DNA of 64,000 bases from Paenibacillus gallinarum (GCF_014836635.1 NZ_JACSQL010000001.1:620001-684000); one strand, 5' to 3'. Positions 9,068 to 17,602 are shown, numbered from the stretch's first letter. Notes: generated by a model not told the origin, from the sequence alone. A program made the numbers and translations.

Positions 9068-9319
9068 ATAAGTTCCTCCCATTCTAGTTCAATGATCTAG
9101 AATCTCTCTTCTTAATAATGCAACAAACGTCCATATATGTCTTGTGTTTCTCCATATTTATTTCTCTCTTATTGTTTTATATTGAAAGCGTATCAAAAAA
9201 ACAAACGATATAAGATAAACACAGTTATACAGGGTGAAACTAGCTTTTTATCAGTAGTGAGTAATGGTTTATATCTTGACGAAAGAATATTTTTTATTGC
9301 AGTTAAGGAGGAATAGAAA

Positions 9320-10618
9320 ATGAACAAGATTACATTTATCGGGGCAGGAAGCACCGTGTTTGCTAAAAATGTGTTGGGTGACTGTATGATGACCCCTGCT
9401 TTGCAAGGTTTTGAATTAGCGTTGTTTGATATTAATCTGGAGCGACTGACCGATTCAGAGAACATGTTGAATAATTTGAAAAAAAGCGTGGGAAGCACAT
9501 GCACAATTACGGCTTACACCGATCGTAAGGAAGCGCTGAGCGGAGCTAAATATGTGATCAACGCGATTCAAGTTGGCGGATATGATCCTTGTACGATTAC
9601 GGATTTTGAGATTCCGAAGAAGTATGGTCTTCGTCAAACGATTGCAGATACCGTCGGAATCGGCGGCATATTCCGTAATCTGCGTACAATTCCGGTTATG
9701 ATGGACATCGCTGCTGATATGCGGGAAGTATGTCCTGATGCACTATTTTTGAATTACACGAATCCTATGGCTGTGCTCACGAATGTAATGAATACATACG
9801 GAGGAATCAAAACCGTAGGTTTATGTCATAGTGTGCAGATATGTGTACCTCATATGTTTGAACATCTTGGCATAGATCAAACGGGAGTACAGGCCAAAAT
9901 CGCGGGAATTAACCATATGGCATGGCTCCTGGAAGTAACGCGGGATGGGGAGGACTTATATCCTGAGATTAAGCGAAGAGCAGCGGAGAAACAAAAGGAG
10001 TCTCACGGAGATATGGTTCGATACGAGATGATGCTGAAGTTTGGATATTACATCACGGAGTCATCTGAGCATAATGCGGAATATCACCCATACTTTATTA
10101 AAAAGAACTATCCAGAACTCATTGAAAGGTTCCAAATCCCGCTTGACGAGTACCCGCGCCGGTGTGTGGAACAAATCGCAGGCTGGGAACGTATGCGCGA
10201 TGAGATTGTGAATAATACAGAACTGAGACATCAGCGTACTCATGAATATGCTTCCTACATTTTAGAAGCGATTGAAACCGGTATTCCTTATAAAATTGGC
10301 GGTAATGTAATGAATCAAGGTCTTATTACCAATCTTCCGAAAGAAGCTTGTGTAGAAGTACCGTGTCTCGTTGATCGCAGTGGAATAAGCCCCACATTCG
10401 TTGGCGATCTACCCCCGCAGTGTGCAGCGCTTAATCGGACGAATATTAATACGCAGCTGCTTACCATTGAGGCAGCGATGACAGGCAAGAAAGAACATAT
10501 TTATCATGCAGCAATGCTCGACCCACATACAGCAGCAGAGCTTTCTATGGATGATATCATCCGTATGTGTGATGAATTAATAGAGGCCCATAGAGATTGG
10601 CTTCCCGAATATAAATAA
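9320..10618 (+). CDS. melA: GH4 alpha-galactosidase
   Basis: A 432-residue glycoside hydrolase of family 4, which cleaves alpha-galactosides such as melibiose with NAD+ and a divalent metal. The sequence is recognisably close to E. coli MelA along its length. It has the NAD-binding GAGS (residues 8-11), the NYTNPM motif, the metal-site segment GLCHSVQ (Cys169, His170) and GINHMAW. AAGGAGG precedes ATG 9320. It is divergent from an AraC regulator, and no sugar transporter is adjacent, so uptake must be encoded elsewhere. It acts in the cytosol. Confidence 0.93.
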   Translation: MNKITFIGAGSTVFAKNVLGDCMMTPALQGFELALFDINLERLTDSENMLNNLKKSVGSTCTITAYTDRKEALSGAKYVINAIQVGGYDPCTITDFEIPKKYGLRQTIADTVGIGGIFRNLRTIPVMMDIAADMREVCPDALFLNYTNPMAVLTNVMNTYGGIKTVGLCHSVQICVPHMFEHLGIDQTGVQAKIAGINHMAWLLEVTRDGEDLYPEIKRRAAEKQKESHGDMVRYEMMLKFGYYITESSEHNAEYHPYFIKKNYPELIERFQIPLDEYPRRCVEQIAGWERMRDEIVNNTELRHQRTHEYASYILEAIETGIPYKIGGNVMNQGLITNLPKEACVEVPCLVDRSGISPTFVGDLPPQCAALNRTNINTQLLTIEAAMTGKKEHIYHAAMLDPHTAAELSMDDIIRMCDELIEAHRDWLPEYK

Positions 10619-10658
10619 GTGATCCTTAGCCAGATCGGAACATATTAAGATGATATCA

Positions 10659-10700
10659 AGACTGTTCAGACACATATACCGTGTTAGAGCAGTCTTTTTA
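10659..10700 (+). terminator. melA terminator
   Basis: AAGACTG (10659-10665) and an inner ACAC pair with GTGT and CAGTCTT, followed by a T run. It separates melA from egsA. Confidence 0.75.
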
Positions 10701-10701
10701 G

Positions 10702-10723
10702 TTGACAATTTGTACGTACATAT
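10702..10723 (+). promoter_or_regulatory. egsA -35 with AraR-type operator
   Basis: TTGACA (10702-10707) is directly followed by a near-perfect AraR palindrome, ATTTGTACGTACATAT (10708-10723), compared with the Bacillus consensus ATTTGTACGTACAAAT. The operator would sit in the promoter spacer, so repression that is relieved by arabinose is the expected logic. The -10 is weak. Confidence 0.75.
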
Positions 10724-10767
10724 TACACACTGGAGAGTGAATTCATCTTACAGGAGGCGTTTTAGTC

Positions 10768-11919
10768 ATGGATATGAATGAACGTATAGAAAGATGGAAT
10801 GAAGAGGCGAGTCATTGTGAATGTGGATCAGCACATTATAAAGTGAATATTCAGATTTTTATGGAAAAAGGAGCACTGCAAAAGATTGCACCCTATGTGG
10901 TGAGTCAAGGTTATAAGCAGGTTAGCGTCGTTTACGATGAGAATACAGGAGAGGCTGCTGGAAGAAAAGTCGCAGGCCTTCTCGGAGATGCCGGCATTTT
11001 TGTAAGTGAAGTACTCCTTAACGCTAACAAAGCAGGAGATGTAATTGCTGACGAAGCATTTATTGTAGAGCTGCTTCTGGCCCTCTCCCATAGCAGTGAG
11101 GCGGTTTTTGCCGTAGGATCAGGAACTATTCATGATCTGGTAAGGATCGTATGCTTTAAAATGAACATTCCGTTCATTTCTGTTCCGACCGCAGCTTCCG
11201 TGGATGGATTTACTTCTGCAGGAGCGCCCCTGGTTATCCGCGGGGTGAAACAAACATTTCAGGCAACAGCACCCCGTGCTATTTTTGCCGATCTAGAAGT
11301 TCTGTCTGCGGCTCCGCAGGTACTGACGGCAGCTGGTTTTGGTGATATGCTGGGTAAATTTACTTCACTTGCAGATTGGAAAGTGTCGCGTGATCTCGGA
11401 AAAGAACCGTTTTGCCCGCTCGCTTACCAAATGACAGAGGAAGCACTGAATAGATGTGTTCTTCATGTGGATGATATTGCAGAAGGGAGCGAGAAAGGCG
11501 TCTCTATCTTACTGGATGCACTCCTTGTTTCGGGAATCTCGATGCTGATGATCGATCATTCTCGCCCAGCATCAGGGGGAGAACATCACATTTCTCATCG
11601 TCTCGAGATGAAATTTATGGAGCAGGGAAGACATGCTATTCTTCATGGAGCTAAGGTAGGAGTAGCTTCTGCGCTTCTAACCGACATTTACCGTGAATTG
11701 TATCGAACAGAGAATGTATTAGCATTCGAAGCATATCAAGATTTGCCAAAAAGAGAGCAGATGCAGGACTGGCTTAGCAAGGTAGGAGGACCTGCGACAC
11801 TTGCCGACATGAACGTATCAGAATCCGAGTTTAAAGATGCCATGGATATTGCTCATACCCTTAGACCCCGCTATACGGGTTTGACGTATAGAAATGAAAA
11901 AGTGGTTCCTAATATGTAA
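10768..11919 (+). CDS. egsA: sn-glycerol-1-phosphate dehydrogenase
   Basis: A 383-residue iron-containing-dehydrogenase-like enzyme of the AraM/EgsA family, which reduces dihydroxyacetone phosphate to sn-glycerol 1-phosphate with NAD(P)H and a metal ion. Key stretches are GSGTIHDLVR (~117-126), PTAASVDGFTS (~139-149), GFGDMLGK and SRPASGGEHH, which carry the nucleotide and metal sites. In B. subtilis the homologue araM lies in the arabinose operon. Here the gene stands alone but has AraR-type palindromes at both ends. AGGAGG precedes ATG 10768. The product could feed archaeal-type ether lipid precursors or a related pathway. Confidence 0.92.
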   Translation: MDMNERIERWNEEASHCECGSAHYKVNIQIFMEKGALQKIAPYVVSQGYKQVSVVYDENTGEAAGRKVAGLLGDAGIFVSEVLLNANKAGDVIADEAFIVELLLALSHSSEAVFAVGSGTIHDLVRIVCFKMNIPFISVPTAASVDGFTSAGAPLVIRGVKQTFQATAPRAIFADLEVLSAAPQVLTAAGFGDMLGKFTSLADWKVSRDLGKEPFCPLAYQMTEEALNRCVLHVDDIAEGSEKGVSILLDALLVSGISMLMIDHSRPASGGEHHISHRLEMKFMEQGRHAILHGAKVGVASALLTDIYRELYRTENVLAFEAYQDLPKREQMQDWLSKVGGPATLADMNVSESEFKDAMDIAHTLRPRYTGLTYRNEKVVPNM

Positions 11920-11983
11920 TAAGTGAAAGAAGATCATGTTATCAGCCAAACTCGAACGCTAATTTGGTGAGATATACTAGACA

Positions 11984-11999
11984 TATTGTACGTACAAAT
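11984..11999. promoter_or_regulatory. second AraR-type operator
   Basis: TATTGTACGTACAAAT at 11984-11999 contains the 12-base palindrome TTGTACGTACAA. It lies 65 bases after the egsA stop, about 1.28 kb from the operator in front of egsA. Confidence 0.7.
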
Positions 12000-12006
12000 T
12001 ATTAGA

Positions 12007-12056
12007 AAGGATGTTCCAAGCAGAAGTGTTACCTTATCTGCCTTGAAACATCCTTA
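12007..12056. terminator. hairpin between egsA and the HTH gene
   Basis: AAGGATGTTCCAAGCAGA pairs with TCTGCCTTGAAACATCCTT with one mismatch. No long T run follows on either strand, so its efficiency is uncertain. It lies between two convergent genes. Confidence 0.55.
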
Positions 12057-12065
12057 TGTATTAGT

Positions 12066-12656
12066 CTACGAATTTTGTTTTAATATGGCATCAGCAAATA
12101 AAATGGATTTCGGAATCTTGAAAAATTGCTCTGCCTGATCTTGAAATGCCGGTGAAGGCAAAGTCCCTTGATGAAGCCATTTGCGGAAGGTTCCTGGATG
12201 CACGCCGATCCAGTGACTGACGTCTGTTACGGACAAATCATGTACCATACAGAGTCCCGTAAGAATGCGATTGCTCACAGGAGAACGGGTCACCGTCCGT
12301 TTCATAAAACGAGAGGCTTCGGGCTGGCAAATGACAGGACTTGTACGAATCACTTCTTCATTGAACAAAATGTGGCGCGGATAACCAAGCAACTGACATA
12401 CCTTTTCGAGATTGGTATTTCCAGGAATACGACCTTCATATACCCATGCGCTTACACTGCGAGAAGATATAGATAAATCTTCTGCTAATTGAGACAATTT
12501 AATGTCATTAGCCATGAGGACAGCAAGCAAAATACGATTGCGGACCTGACAGCGAGTCGGTCTGCGGAAACGCTTAACGCGGACGCCTTTTCCTAGATAT
12601 TTGCGGTTGATCAGAGACCAGGCCTGGATTGAGTGTTGATCTTGTTGTTTAGGCAT
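12066..12656 (-). CDS. protein with two tandem HTH domains
   Basis: A 196-residue DNA-binding-type protein with two related halves. Residues ~40-100 contain NRILLAVLMANDIKLSQLAE and end at HILFNEE. Residues ~128-190 contain NRILTGLCMVHDLSVTDVSH and end at SILFADA. Each half looks like an XRE-type HTH (SSRSVSAWVYEGRIPG and HPGTFRKWLHQGTLPS), which suggests an internal duplication. No ligand domain is visible. CGGAGG precedes ATG 12656. The regulated genes are unknown. Confidence 0.75.
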   Translation of the reverse strand: MPKQQDQHSIQAWSLINRKYLGKGVRVKRFRRPTRCQVRNRILLAVLMANDIKLSQLAEDLSISSRSVSAWVYEGRIPGNTNLEKVCQLLGYPRHILFNEEVIRTSPVICQPEASRFMKRTVTRSPVSNRILTGLCMVHDLSVTDVSHWIGVHPGTFRKWLHQGTLPSPAFQDQAEQFFKIPKSILFADAILKQNS

Positions 12657-12993
12657 ATTTCCTCCGATTTTTTAATCAAATACTACAACAAGTAATGTTC
12701 ACTTTCAAGTATACAGTTAACAGTGGATAAATAACCTTTTTATATGTGATAAGTCCTTGTTAGATGAATAATGCACTATTTTTCAAACCATATAATGTAT
12801 ATTATATCTATTTTATAGGATGTTTTTATACGTTTTTTTTATTTCAAACATAAAAAATAGGTCTAAAATACTAATTTTATCTTTCGTAAAAACCATATTT
12901 ATTTTCTTATTCTATACTAAGTAGTTGAAAGCACTGTCAAATTTTATCTGTTTTCATAGATTAATAGGAAGGAGGAAAGAAGGGGGGCTGAAA
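12657..12993. other. AT-rich divergent intergenic region
   Basis: This 337-base stretch is strikingly AT-rich. It must hold the promoters of the divergent HTH gene and the holin gene. A TATAAT-like hexamer lies near 12791 and a TATACT near 12912, but no convincing -35 pairs with them. No further gene is seen. Confidence 0.4.
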
Positions 12994-13494
12994 GTGAACC
13001 CAGCACTGATTAATGTAGGTTTGGTAGGAATGTTGTTTACGTATGCATTTGGGGGCTGGTCTGAACTCTTGATTTTCTTGTGTATTGCTATGGCCGTAGA
13101 CTATATAACAGGTGTAGCAGCTGCAATCAGAACAAAAGATAAACTGAACAGTGAAATCGGATTTTGGGGACTGAGTCGTAAAGGGCTCATGCTTCTTGTC
13201 ATTCTGATTGCCAATCAATTAGATATGTTGATGAATACGGATATGATAAAAGGAGGAGCCATTTATTTTTATTTGGCCAATGAACTGATCTCGATCACTG
13301 AAAATTTTTCTCGTATTGGTTTTCCTATCCCTAATATCTTGAAGAAAATTATTTATGTTCTGAAATCACAGTCAGATGAAGAAGAAAAGAAAGAAAAAGA
13401 ATCAAATGAAAAGATGACGAGAAAGACGAACACTGTGCAAGATGTAACCAATAAAGATATAGAAGCAGAATCGGAAGAAGACTCCAATAAGTAA
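12994..13494 (+). CDS. phage-type holin family protein
   Basis: A 166-residue membrane protein of the toxin secretion/phage lysis holin group (Phage_holin_4 type). It shows the family-like segment AVDYITGVAAAIRTK followed by SRKGLMLLVILIAN, and three hydrophobic helices within residues ~8-115. The last ~45 residues are highly charged, Glu/Lys rich. GTG 12994 is used because GGGGGG lies 6 bases upstream; the frame is open back to 12925 without a ribosome site. No endolysin or other phage gene is nearby, so it is either a domesticated holin or a relic. Confidence 0.8.
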   Translation: MNPALINVGLVGMLFTYAFGGWSELLIFLCIAMAVDYITGVAAAIRTKDKLNSEIGFWGLSRKGLMLLVILIANQLDMLMNTDMIKGGAIYFYLANELISITENFSRIGFPIPNILKKIIYVLKSQSDEEEKKEKESNEKMTRKTNTVQDVTNKDIEAESEEDSNK

Positions 13495-13511
13495 ATATCG
13501 AAGACTTGTTG

Positions 13512-13546
13512 AAGGACTATCTCTTCGTAGATGGAGCCTTTTTTTG
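13512..13546 (+). terminator. terminator after the holin gene
   Basis: An imperfect stem with loop CTTCGT ends in GCC and a run of seven T. Confidence 0.7.
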
Positions 13547-13668
13547 TTTACCCTGAGAGAAACAAGGCTGATAATTTTCCAATGTTCGCGTGTTTATGAT
13601 ATATTTTTTGTAACGTATCTAAACAACTGATAAATAAGAAAAGTCTATAGACAAAGGAGCCGATATTT

Positions 13669-13956
13669 ATGATTAAACACATTGTATTCTTCAAACTAAA
13701 AGATCGTTCGGAGGAAGCGATTCAGCGTACGGCTGAAATTCTTCGCAGTATGGATGGAAAAATGGAATTTGTAAGATCTCTGGAGATTGGCGTAGATGTT
13801 CTAAAAACAGAGCGTTCTTTTGACATCTCTCTAACGGCAGTAGTTGATTCCCTAGAGGATCTAGAGGCTTATCAAGTTCATCCTGTTCACCAAGAAATTA
13901 TCAAACATATGAGTGAAGTCAAAGACTCTGCTGTTGCAGTGGATTACGAAGTGTAA
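13669..13956 (+). CDS. Dabb (stress-responsive A/B barrel) protein
   Basis: A 95-residue protein with the Dabb signature: the opening MIKHIVFFKLKD, a central segment ending in LEIGVDVL, and the tail HPVHQEIIKHM. Dabb proteins form dimeric ferredoxin-like barrels; most bacterial ones have no proven role. AAGGAG precedes ATG 13669. Confidence 0.88.
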   Translation: MIKHIVFFKLKDRSEEAIQRTAEILRSMDGKMEFVRSLEIGVDVLKTERSFDISLTAVVDSLEDLEAYQVHPVHQEIIKHMSEVKDSAVAVDYEV

Positions 13957-13993
13957 GACCATATCTTAACAAGTAGAGAGAGGGAACTTACAA

Positions 13994-14122
13994 GTGGGCG
14001 ATTTAAAAGATGTAATGGAAACCATGTTTATACTGATCGTCATTTTAATCGCATGTCCTGTCATGCTCATCTGGTTAAAGCGGAAAAACAAACGTAACCG
14101 ACAACATACGAAACGGATGTGA
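13994..14122 (+). CDS. small single-pass membrane protein (42 aa)
   Basis: GTG 13994 follows GAGGG at 13979-13983. The 42-residue product has a short acidic start, one hydrophobic helix (MFILIVILIACPVMLIWL) and a strongly basic tail (KRKNKRNRQHTKRM), which predicts N-out, C-in insertion. Its stop lies only 5 bases before the ATG of the next gene, which suggests one operon. No family is recognised. Confidence 0.6.
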   Translation: MGDLKDVMETMFILIVILIACPVMLIWLKRKNKRNRQHTKRM

Positions 14123-14127
14123 CTTCG

Positions 14128-14571
14128 ATGTACTACGTAAATATAGATCAAATCAATTTGCGCCTTAACACCGTTCCTGAAATTACAGCTGCACTGAGGG
14201 AAGTTTCTTCTAATTGGGATGGAAGCCTGCTGTACGGCATGGTTCAGGAGAGAGCACTACATCTCGCTATTGAGACCGTGACAGACGTTGGAAGTTACCT
14301 TATCGATGGTTTTATTCTTCGTGATGCGAGCAGTTATGAAGATATTGTTGAAATTGTTCATGAAGCAGGAGCCTTTGACGAAGAGAGTTACCGTTTATTT
14401 ATGAATCTTGTATCCCTTCGTAAACCGCTCGTTCAGGACTACTATGCCTGGGATCGGACAAGTCTTCATGAGATGACAGTACAGCTTCCTGCTGTATTGG
14501 ACCGTTTTGGAGAGCAGGTTCGTGCATATCTTGAGCTTGAACTTGGACCGTTTCAGAAAGCCAGAAGCTAA
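14128..14571 (+). CDS. HepT/DUF86-like protein (YutE type)
   Basis: A 147-residue all-alpha protein of the DUF86/HepT superfamily, similar to B. subtilis YutE, with the family stretch SYLIDGFILRDASSYEDIVEI. HepT toxins carry an R-x(4-6)-H motif for RNase activity. At this site the protein reads RKPLVQDYY, so the histidine is replaced by glutamine, and no MNT nucleotidyltransferase antitoxin gene is adjacent. A classic toxin role is therefore doubtful. ATG 14128 matches the family start MYYV; GTG 14119 overlaps the upstream stop and is an alternative. Confidence 0.78.
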   Translation: MYYVNIDQINLRLNTVPEITAALREVSSNWDGSLLYGMVQERALHLAIETVTDVGSYLIDGFILRDASSYEDIVEIVHEAGAFDEESYRLFMNLVSLRKPLVQDYYAWDRTSLHEMTVQLPAVLDRFGEQVRAYLELELGPFQKARS

Positions 14572-14636
14572 TAAAAAGGTATCCCAGAATTATTAATAGC
14601 TAGTAAAAGCAGCACCTTTCTTCAGGAGGAATCGTC

Positions 14637-15560
14637 ATGTCAGTTTCACAAAATACAGATCAAAAACAGAATTCAGGGTTTCACCCGGTATATATGGCCG
14701 AGCTTTTGTTTAAAGAACGTCCTGTATTTCGTGAGGAAAAATTAATGGAAGTGATGCGGCGAATGACAGGGAATGCCCGCGTGCTTAAGAAACGTTTAAA
14801 AGATGGAGCTGCCGTCCCTGTTGGAACTTCACCTTCGTCAAGCGTAGCTTCTGAGACAGAAGAGCAGGAACCTCTGGTCATTATGCATACAGAGTTCATG
14901 GTACCATTTGAGGATGGCACGGTTCCTGCACAGACTTGTATTTTACCGGTCCATGAAATTACAGACAAAAAACGATTTAAAGGTTCATTAGAGCAGTCAT
15001 GGCACTGGAAAGAAGCTACGGGGGTTATTGGCGATTGCAAATATCAGCTTCGAATTCATGACTTGTTTACAGCAGCATTGCCTCACAAAGAACGGTTACA
15101 GCTTTTTCAGCAGGCACTCAGTGCTGTGCTTGAGGTTGTACCATGTGACGCTCTTTACTTTTATGGAAGTGACAAGATCGTTGAACCTGCAGCCTATACA
15201 AAGGCTCTGCAAGATGGGGATCACCTGTACGGTGCGATGAATGTTCGTTTGTATCAAGCGGGAGGAACGGAGGCTCGCCGAGAACTTGTGATGGATACGG
15301 TGGGGCTTTCTTCGCTTGGTGTTCCGGATTTTCAGTGTCACTTCTCGGGTCTCGATCCCGACCAAGTTGCACAAACATTGTTTGGTGCAGCTTATTATCT
15401 GTTTGATCAAGGGGATGTCATTCTCGACGGTCAGCTACTGGGTACAGCGGATTCGCAGCGCTGGCGCTGTGAACATCAGGAATCGATTGTATCGCCTAGA
15501 AGGTATGTTATTGATCTCGATCCAGGTTCTCCCTATTACGCTGGTCAAATCGAGCCGTAA
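14637..15560 (+). CDS. DUF4261 domain protein
   Basis: A 307-residue cytosolic protein. The N-terminal ~75 residues are variable and polar. The remainder resembles DUF4261, with the C-terminal signature MDTVGLSSLGVPDFQC (~219-234). The function of this family is unknown. AGGAGG precedes ATG 14637. The neighbours are a HepT-like gene upstream and a DUF948 gene downstream, which gives no clear hint. Confidence 0.75.
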   Translation: MSVSQNTDQKQNSGFHPVYMAELLFKERPVFREEKLMEVMRRMTGNARVLKKRLKDGAAVPVGTSPSSSVASETEEQEPLVIMHTEFMVPFEDGTVPAQTCILPVHEITDKKRFKGSLEQSWHWKEATGVIGDCKYQLRIHDLFTAALPHKERLQLFQQALSAVLEVVPCDALYFYGSDKIVEPAAYTKALQDGDHLYGAMNVRLYQAGGTEARRELVMDTVGLSSLGVPDFQCHFSGLDPDQVAQTLFGAAYYLFDQGDVILDGQLLGTADSQRWRCEHQESIVSPRRYVIDLDPGSPYYAGQIEP

Positions 15561-15667
15561 GTGATTTTGAATAAATAATTCTCCGTAAGTGTGTCAAGTC
15601 AAGCTCTTCCTGCTTATAATGCGTTAACAAGTGATGGGCATTCGCCCGGATAGCAGGAGGAAAGAAC

Positions 15668-16129
15668 ATGATGGAATGGAGTGTGGCTGTTGCGGCGGGA
15701 GCGTTTGTTATCCTCTCCGCCTTCATGATTGCGGTGCTTATGAATTTGCGAAGACTCATTAAGCAGTTACAAGGCACCATCCTTCAGATGGAAGAACGAA
15801 CGCGTCTGCTGACTGTGGATGCAGTCCAGTTGCTTCAAAGAACGGATCATACGGTGCTCATGATGCAGGAGCATATCCGTAAGACAGCTTCTTTCGTGGA
15901 ATCAATGGAAGCGGCGGGAACGGTGATCAGATCGACGACGCAGCAGGTTGATCATATCAGCTCTGCGATCTCCCATTCTGTTATGCAGCATGTACAGCAT
16001 GCTCATGAAGAGAATCAGCAGCGCATGAGTCCATTATTTCGTTCTCTTGATGCCGGGCTGACCTTATGGTCGACCTGGCAGCGTTTCTCCAAAGCGTCCG
16101 GTGAATCCGACCCAAGTGAGAAGGAGTGA
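15668..16129 (+). CDS. DUF948 membrane protein (YtxG-like)
   Basis: A 153-residue protein with an N-terminal transmembrane helix (~8-26) followed by a long helical, Gln-rich region, as in DUF948 proteins. In B. subtilis ytxG and ytxH are neighbours in a general-stress operon, and here the next gene is ytxH-like. AGGAGG precedes ATG 15668, and a TATAAT is at 15615-15620. The role of the family is unknown. Confidence 0.82.
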   Translation: MMEWSVAVAAGAFVILSAFMIAVLMNLRRLIKQLQGTILQMEERTRLLTVDAVQLLQRTDHTVLMMQEHIRKTASFVESMEAAGTVIRSTTQQVDHISSAISHSVMQHVQHAHEENQQRMSPLFRSLDAGLTLWSTWQRFSKASGESDPSEKE

Positions 16130-16136
16130 GCTTGAC

Positions 16137-16499
16137 ATGAATGACAAAAACAAAGGTTTGCTATGGGGAACATTAATTGGAAGTATTGCAGGTTCGATTA
16201 CTGCGTTGCTCTTCGCGCCTAAAGCGGGAACAGAACTGCGTCAAGATATTACAGATGGCGCAAAGCTGGTTACAGAGAAAAGTCAAGATTTAGCGACTAA
16301 GATCACGGATCAAAGCTCCCAGCTTTCGGCTAAAGTAGTGGAAAAGACGGAAGGAATCATTCAAGAATTCCGTTCCATTGGTAAAACAAAACCGGTGTTC
16401 CTTACGGTGTCATCCATCAGCAGCTCTGAAGAAGAGGCGAAAGTAGAGGAAGCTATACTTGCCGAGATTAAAAAGATTAATGAGAGAAATAATTTATAA
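16137..16499 (+). CDS. ytxH: YtxH-like general stress protein
   Basis: A 120-residue YtxH-domain protein: a Gly-rich hydrophobic helix (LLWGTLIGSIAGSITALLFAP) is followed by the conserved KAGTELRQDI and an amphipathic helical tail. ATG 16137 has AAGGAG 11 bases upstream and lies 7 bases after the stop of the DUF948 gene, so the two are cotranscribed. Confidence 0.85.
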   Translation: MNDKNKGLLWGTLIGSIAGSITALLFAPKAGTELRQDITDGAKLVTEKSQDLATKITDQSSQLSAKVVEKTEGIIQEFRSIGKTKPVFLTVSSISSSEEEAKVEEAILAEIKKINERNNL

Positions 16500-16542
16500 T
16501 TAAGGATTCATAAGAATCTATGAGTCAGCTGCTTAGCTGATT

Positions 16543-16598
16543 AAAGGTCTGCGACTTCTTCCGCTGTTTTATTACAGCAGGTGAAGTCAGGCCTTTTT
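16543..16598 (+). terminator. terminator of the ytxG-ytxH unit
   Basis: AAAGGTCTGCGACTTC pairs with GAAGTCAGGCCTTTTT around an inner CCGCTG/CAGCAG helix. Confidence 0.8.
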
Positions 16599-16713
16599 GT
16601 ATTGTGGAGTTGTTGAAGGCTTGTGTGAAATGGAGTAAGATGTAGGTACCTTTTTGTCTGAAAAAACATAGAGTAAAGGTGAAAAGAAGGAAATTTTTGA
16701 AGAAGGAAGCGGT

Positions 16714-17529
16714 GTGTTCGTGCAACAAGCTATTGCTATTTTAGACTCTGGTGTTGGAGGATTGACCGTTGCCAAAGAAGTTATGCGTCAACTTCCTCGG
16801 GAAAAAGTAATCTATTTTGGAGACACTGCCCGTACACCATACGGACCCCGTTCGTCCGAAGAAGTAATACATTTTACAGAACAGATTGTTGATTTTTTAA
16901 TTCAGTTTGACCCAAAAGTTATTGTGATTGCATGTAATACAGCTACGGCTGCTGCGCTTGAGCATATTAAGAAAAAAGTAGATATTCCGGTTATTGGTGT
17001 CATTCATCCCGGGGCTCGTGCAGCAATTAGCGCTACAAAGACCGCGAACATTGGTGTAATTGGCACGGTAGGTACCATTAACAGCGGGGCTTACACCGAA
17101 GCATTGAAACAGTTATCTCCTTATGTTCATGTGGAAAGCCTAGCTTGCCCTGCACTCGTTCCACTCGTGGAACAAGGGGATTTTCGTTCGGAACATGCAA
17201 AAAATACGGTAGAAAATTCACTCTCACGAATGAAGGAATTCCCAATAGATACACTCATTCTGGGATGTACACATTATCCATTTTTGACGGATTGTATCAA
17301 AGAAGTTATGGGGCCAAGCGTGAAGTTGATTAGCTCAGCAGATGAAACTGCGAGAGAAACCAGCACCATTTTATATGATAAACGCAAGCTTGCTACGATA
17401 GAGGATACGCCGGTTCACCAGTTTTTCTGCAGCGGAGATCCGGAGATGTTCCAAAGTATAGCCCGTTCTTGGCTAGGGGAACAGATTAAGAATACGCCTG
17501 TTGTATGGCAAGTATCTAAAATGCTGTAA
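16714..17529 (+). CDS. racE: glutamate racemase
   Basis: Converts L-glutamate to D-glutamate for peptidoglycan (and poly-gamma-glutamate where made). The 271-residue protein has the opening ILDSGVGGLTV, the first catalytic cysteine Cys74 in ACNTATA and the second, Cys185, in GCTHYP. GTG 16714 is preceded by AAGGA with 6-base spacing; GTG 16720 is an alternative. It is followed by a terminator. Also known as murI. Confidence 0.96.
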   Translation: MFVQQAIAILDSGVGGLTVAKEVMRQLPREKVIYFGDTARTPYGPRSSEEVIHFTEQIVDFLIQFDPKVIVIACNTATAAALEHIKKKVDIPVIGVIHPGARAAISATKTANIGVIGTVGTINSGAYTEALKQLSPYVHVESLACPALVPLVEQGDFRSEHAKNTVENSLSRMKEFPIDTLILGCTHYPFLTDCIKEVMGPSVKLISSADETARETSTILYDKRKLATIEDTPVHQFFCSGDPEMFQSIARSWLGEQIKNTPVVWQVSKML

Positions 17530-17551
17530 CCTTAACTTCATTCCATTCGTA

Positions 17552-17602
17552 TAAAAAGCAACCTCTAGTCTGATATTCATACGGACTTAGGTTGCTTTTT
17601 TG
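17552..17602 (+). terminator. racE terminator
   Basis: AAAAAGCAACCT and CTAGTC pair with GACTT and AGGTTGCTTTTT. Confidence 0.85.

Noticed and set aside
9181-9196. A cre-like TTGAAAGCGTATCAA element ahead of melA
   Set aside because: It is one base short of a proper catabolite-responsive element and does not fit the consensus on either strand, so it is not listed as a site.
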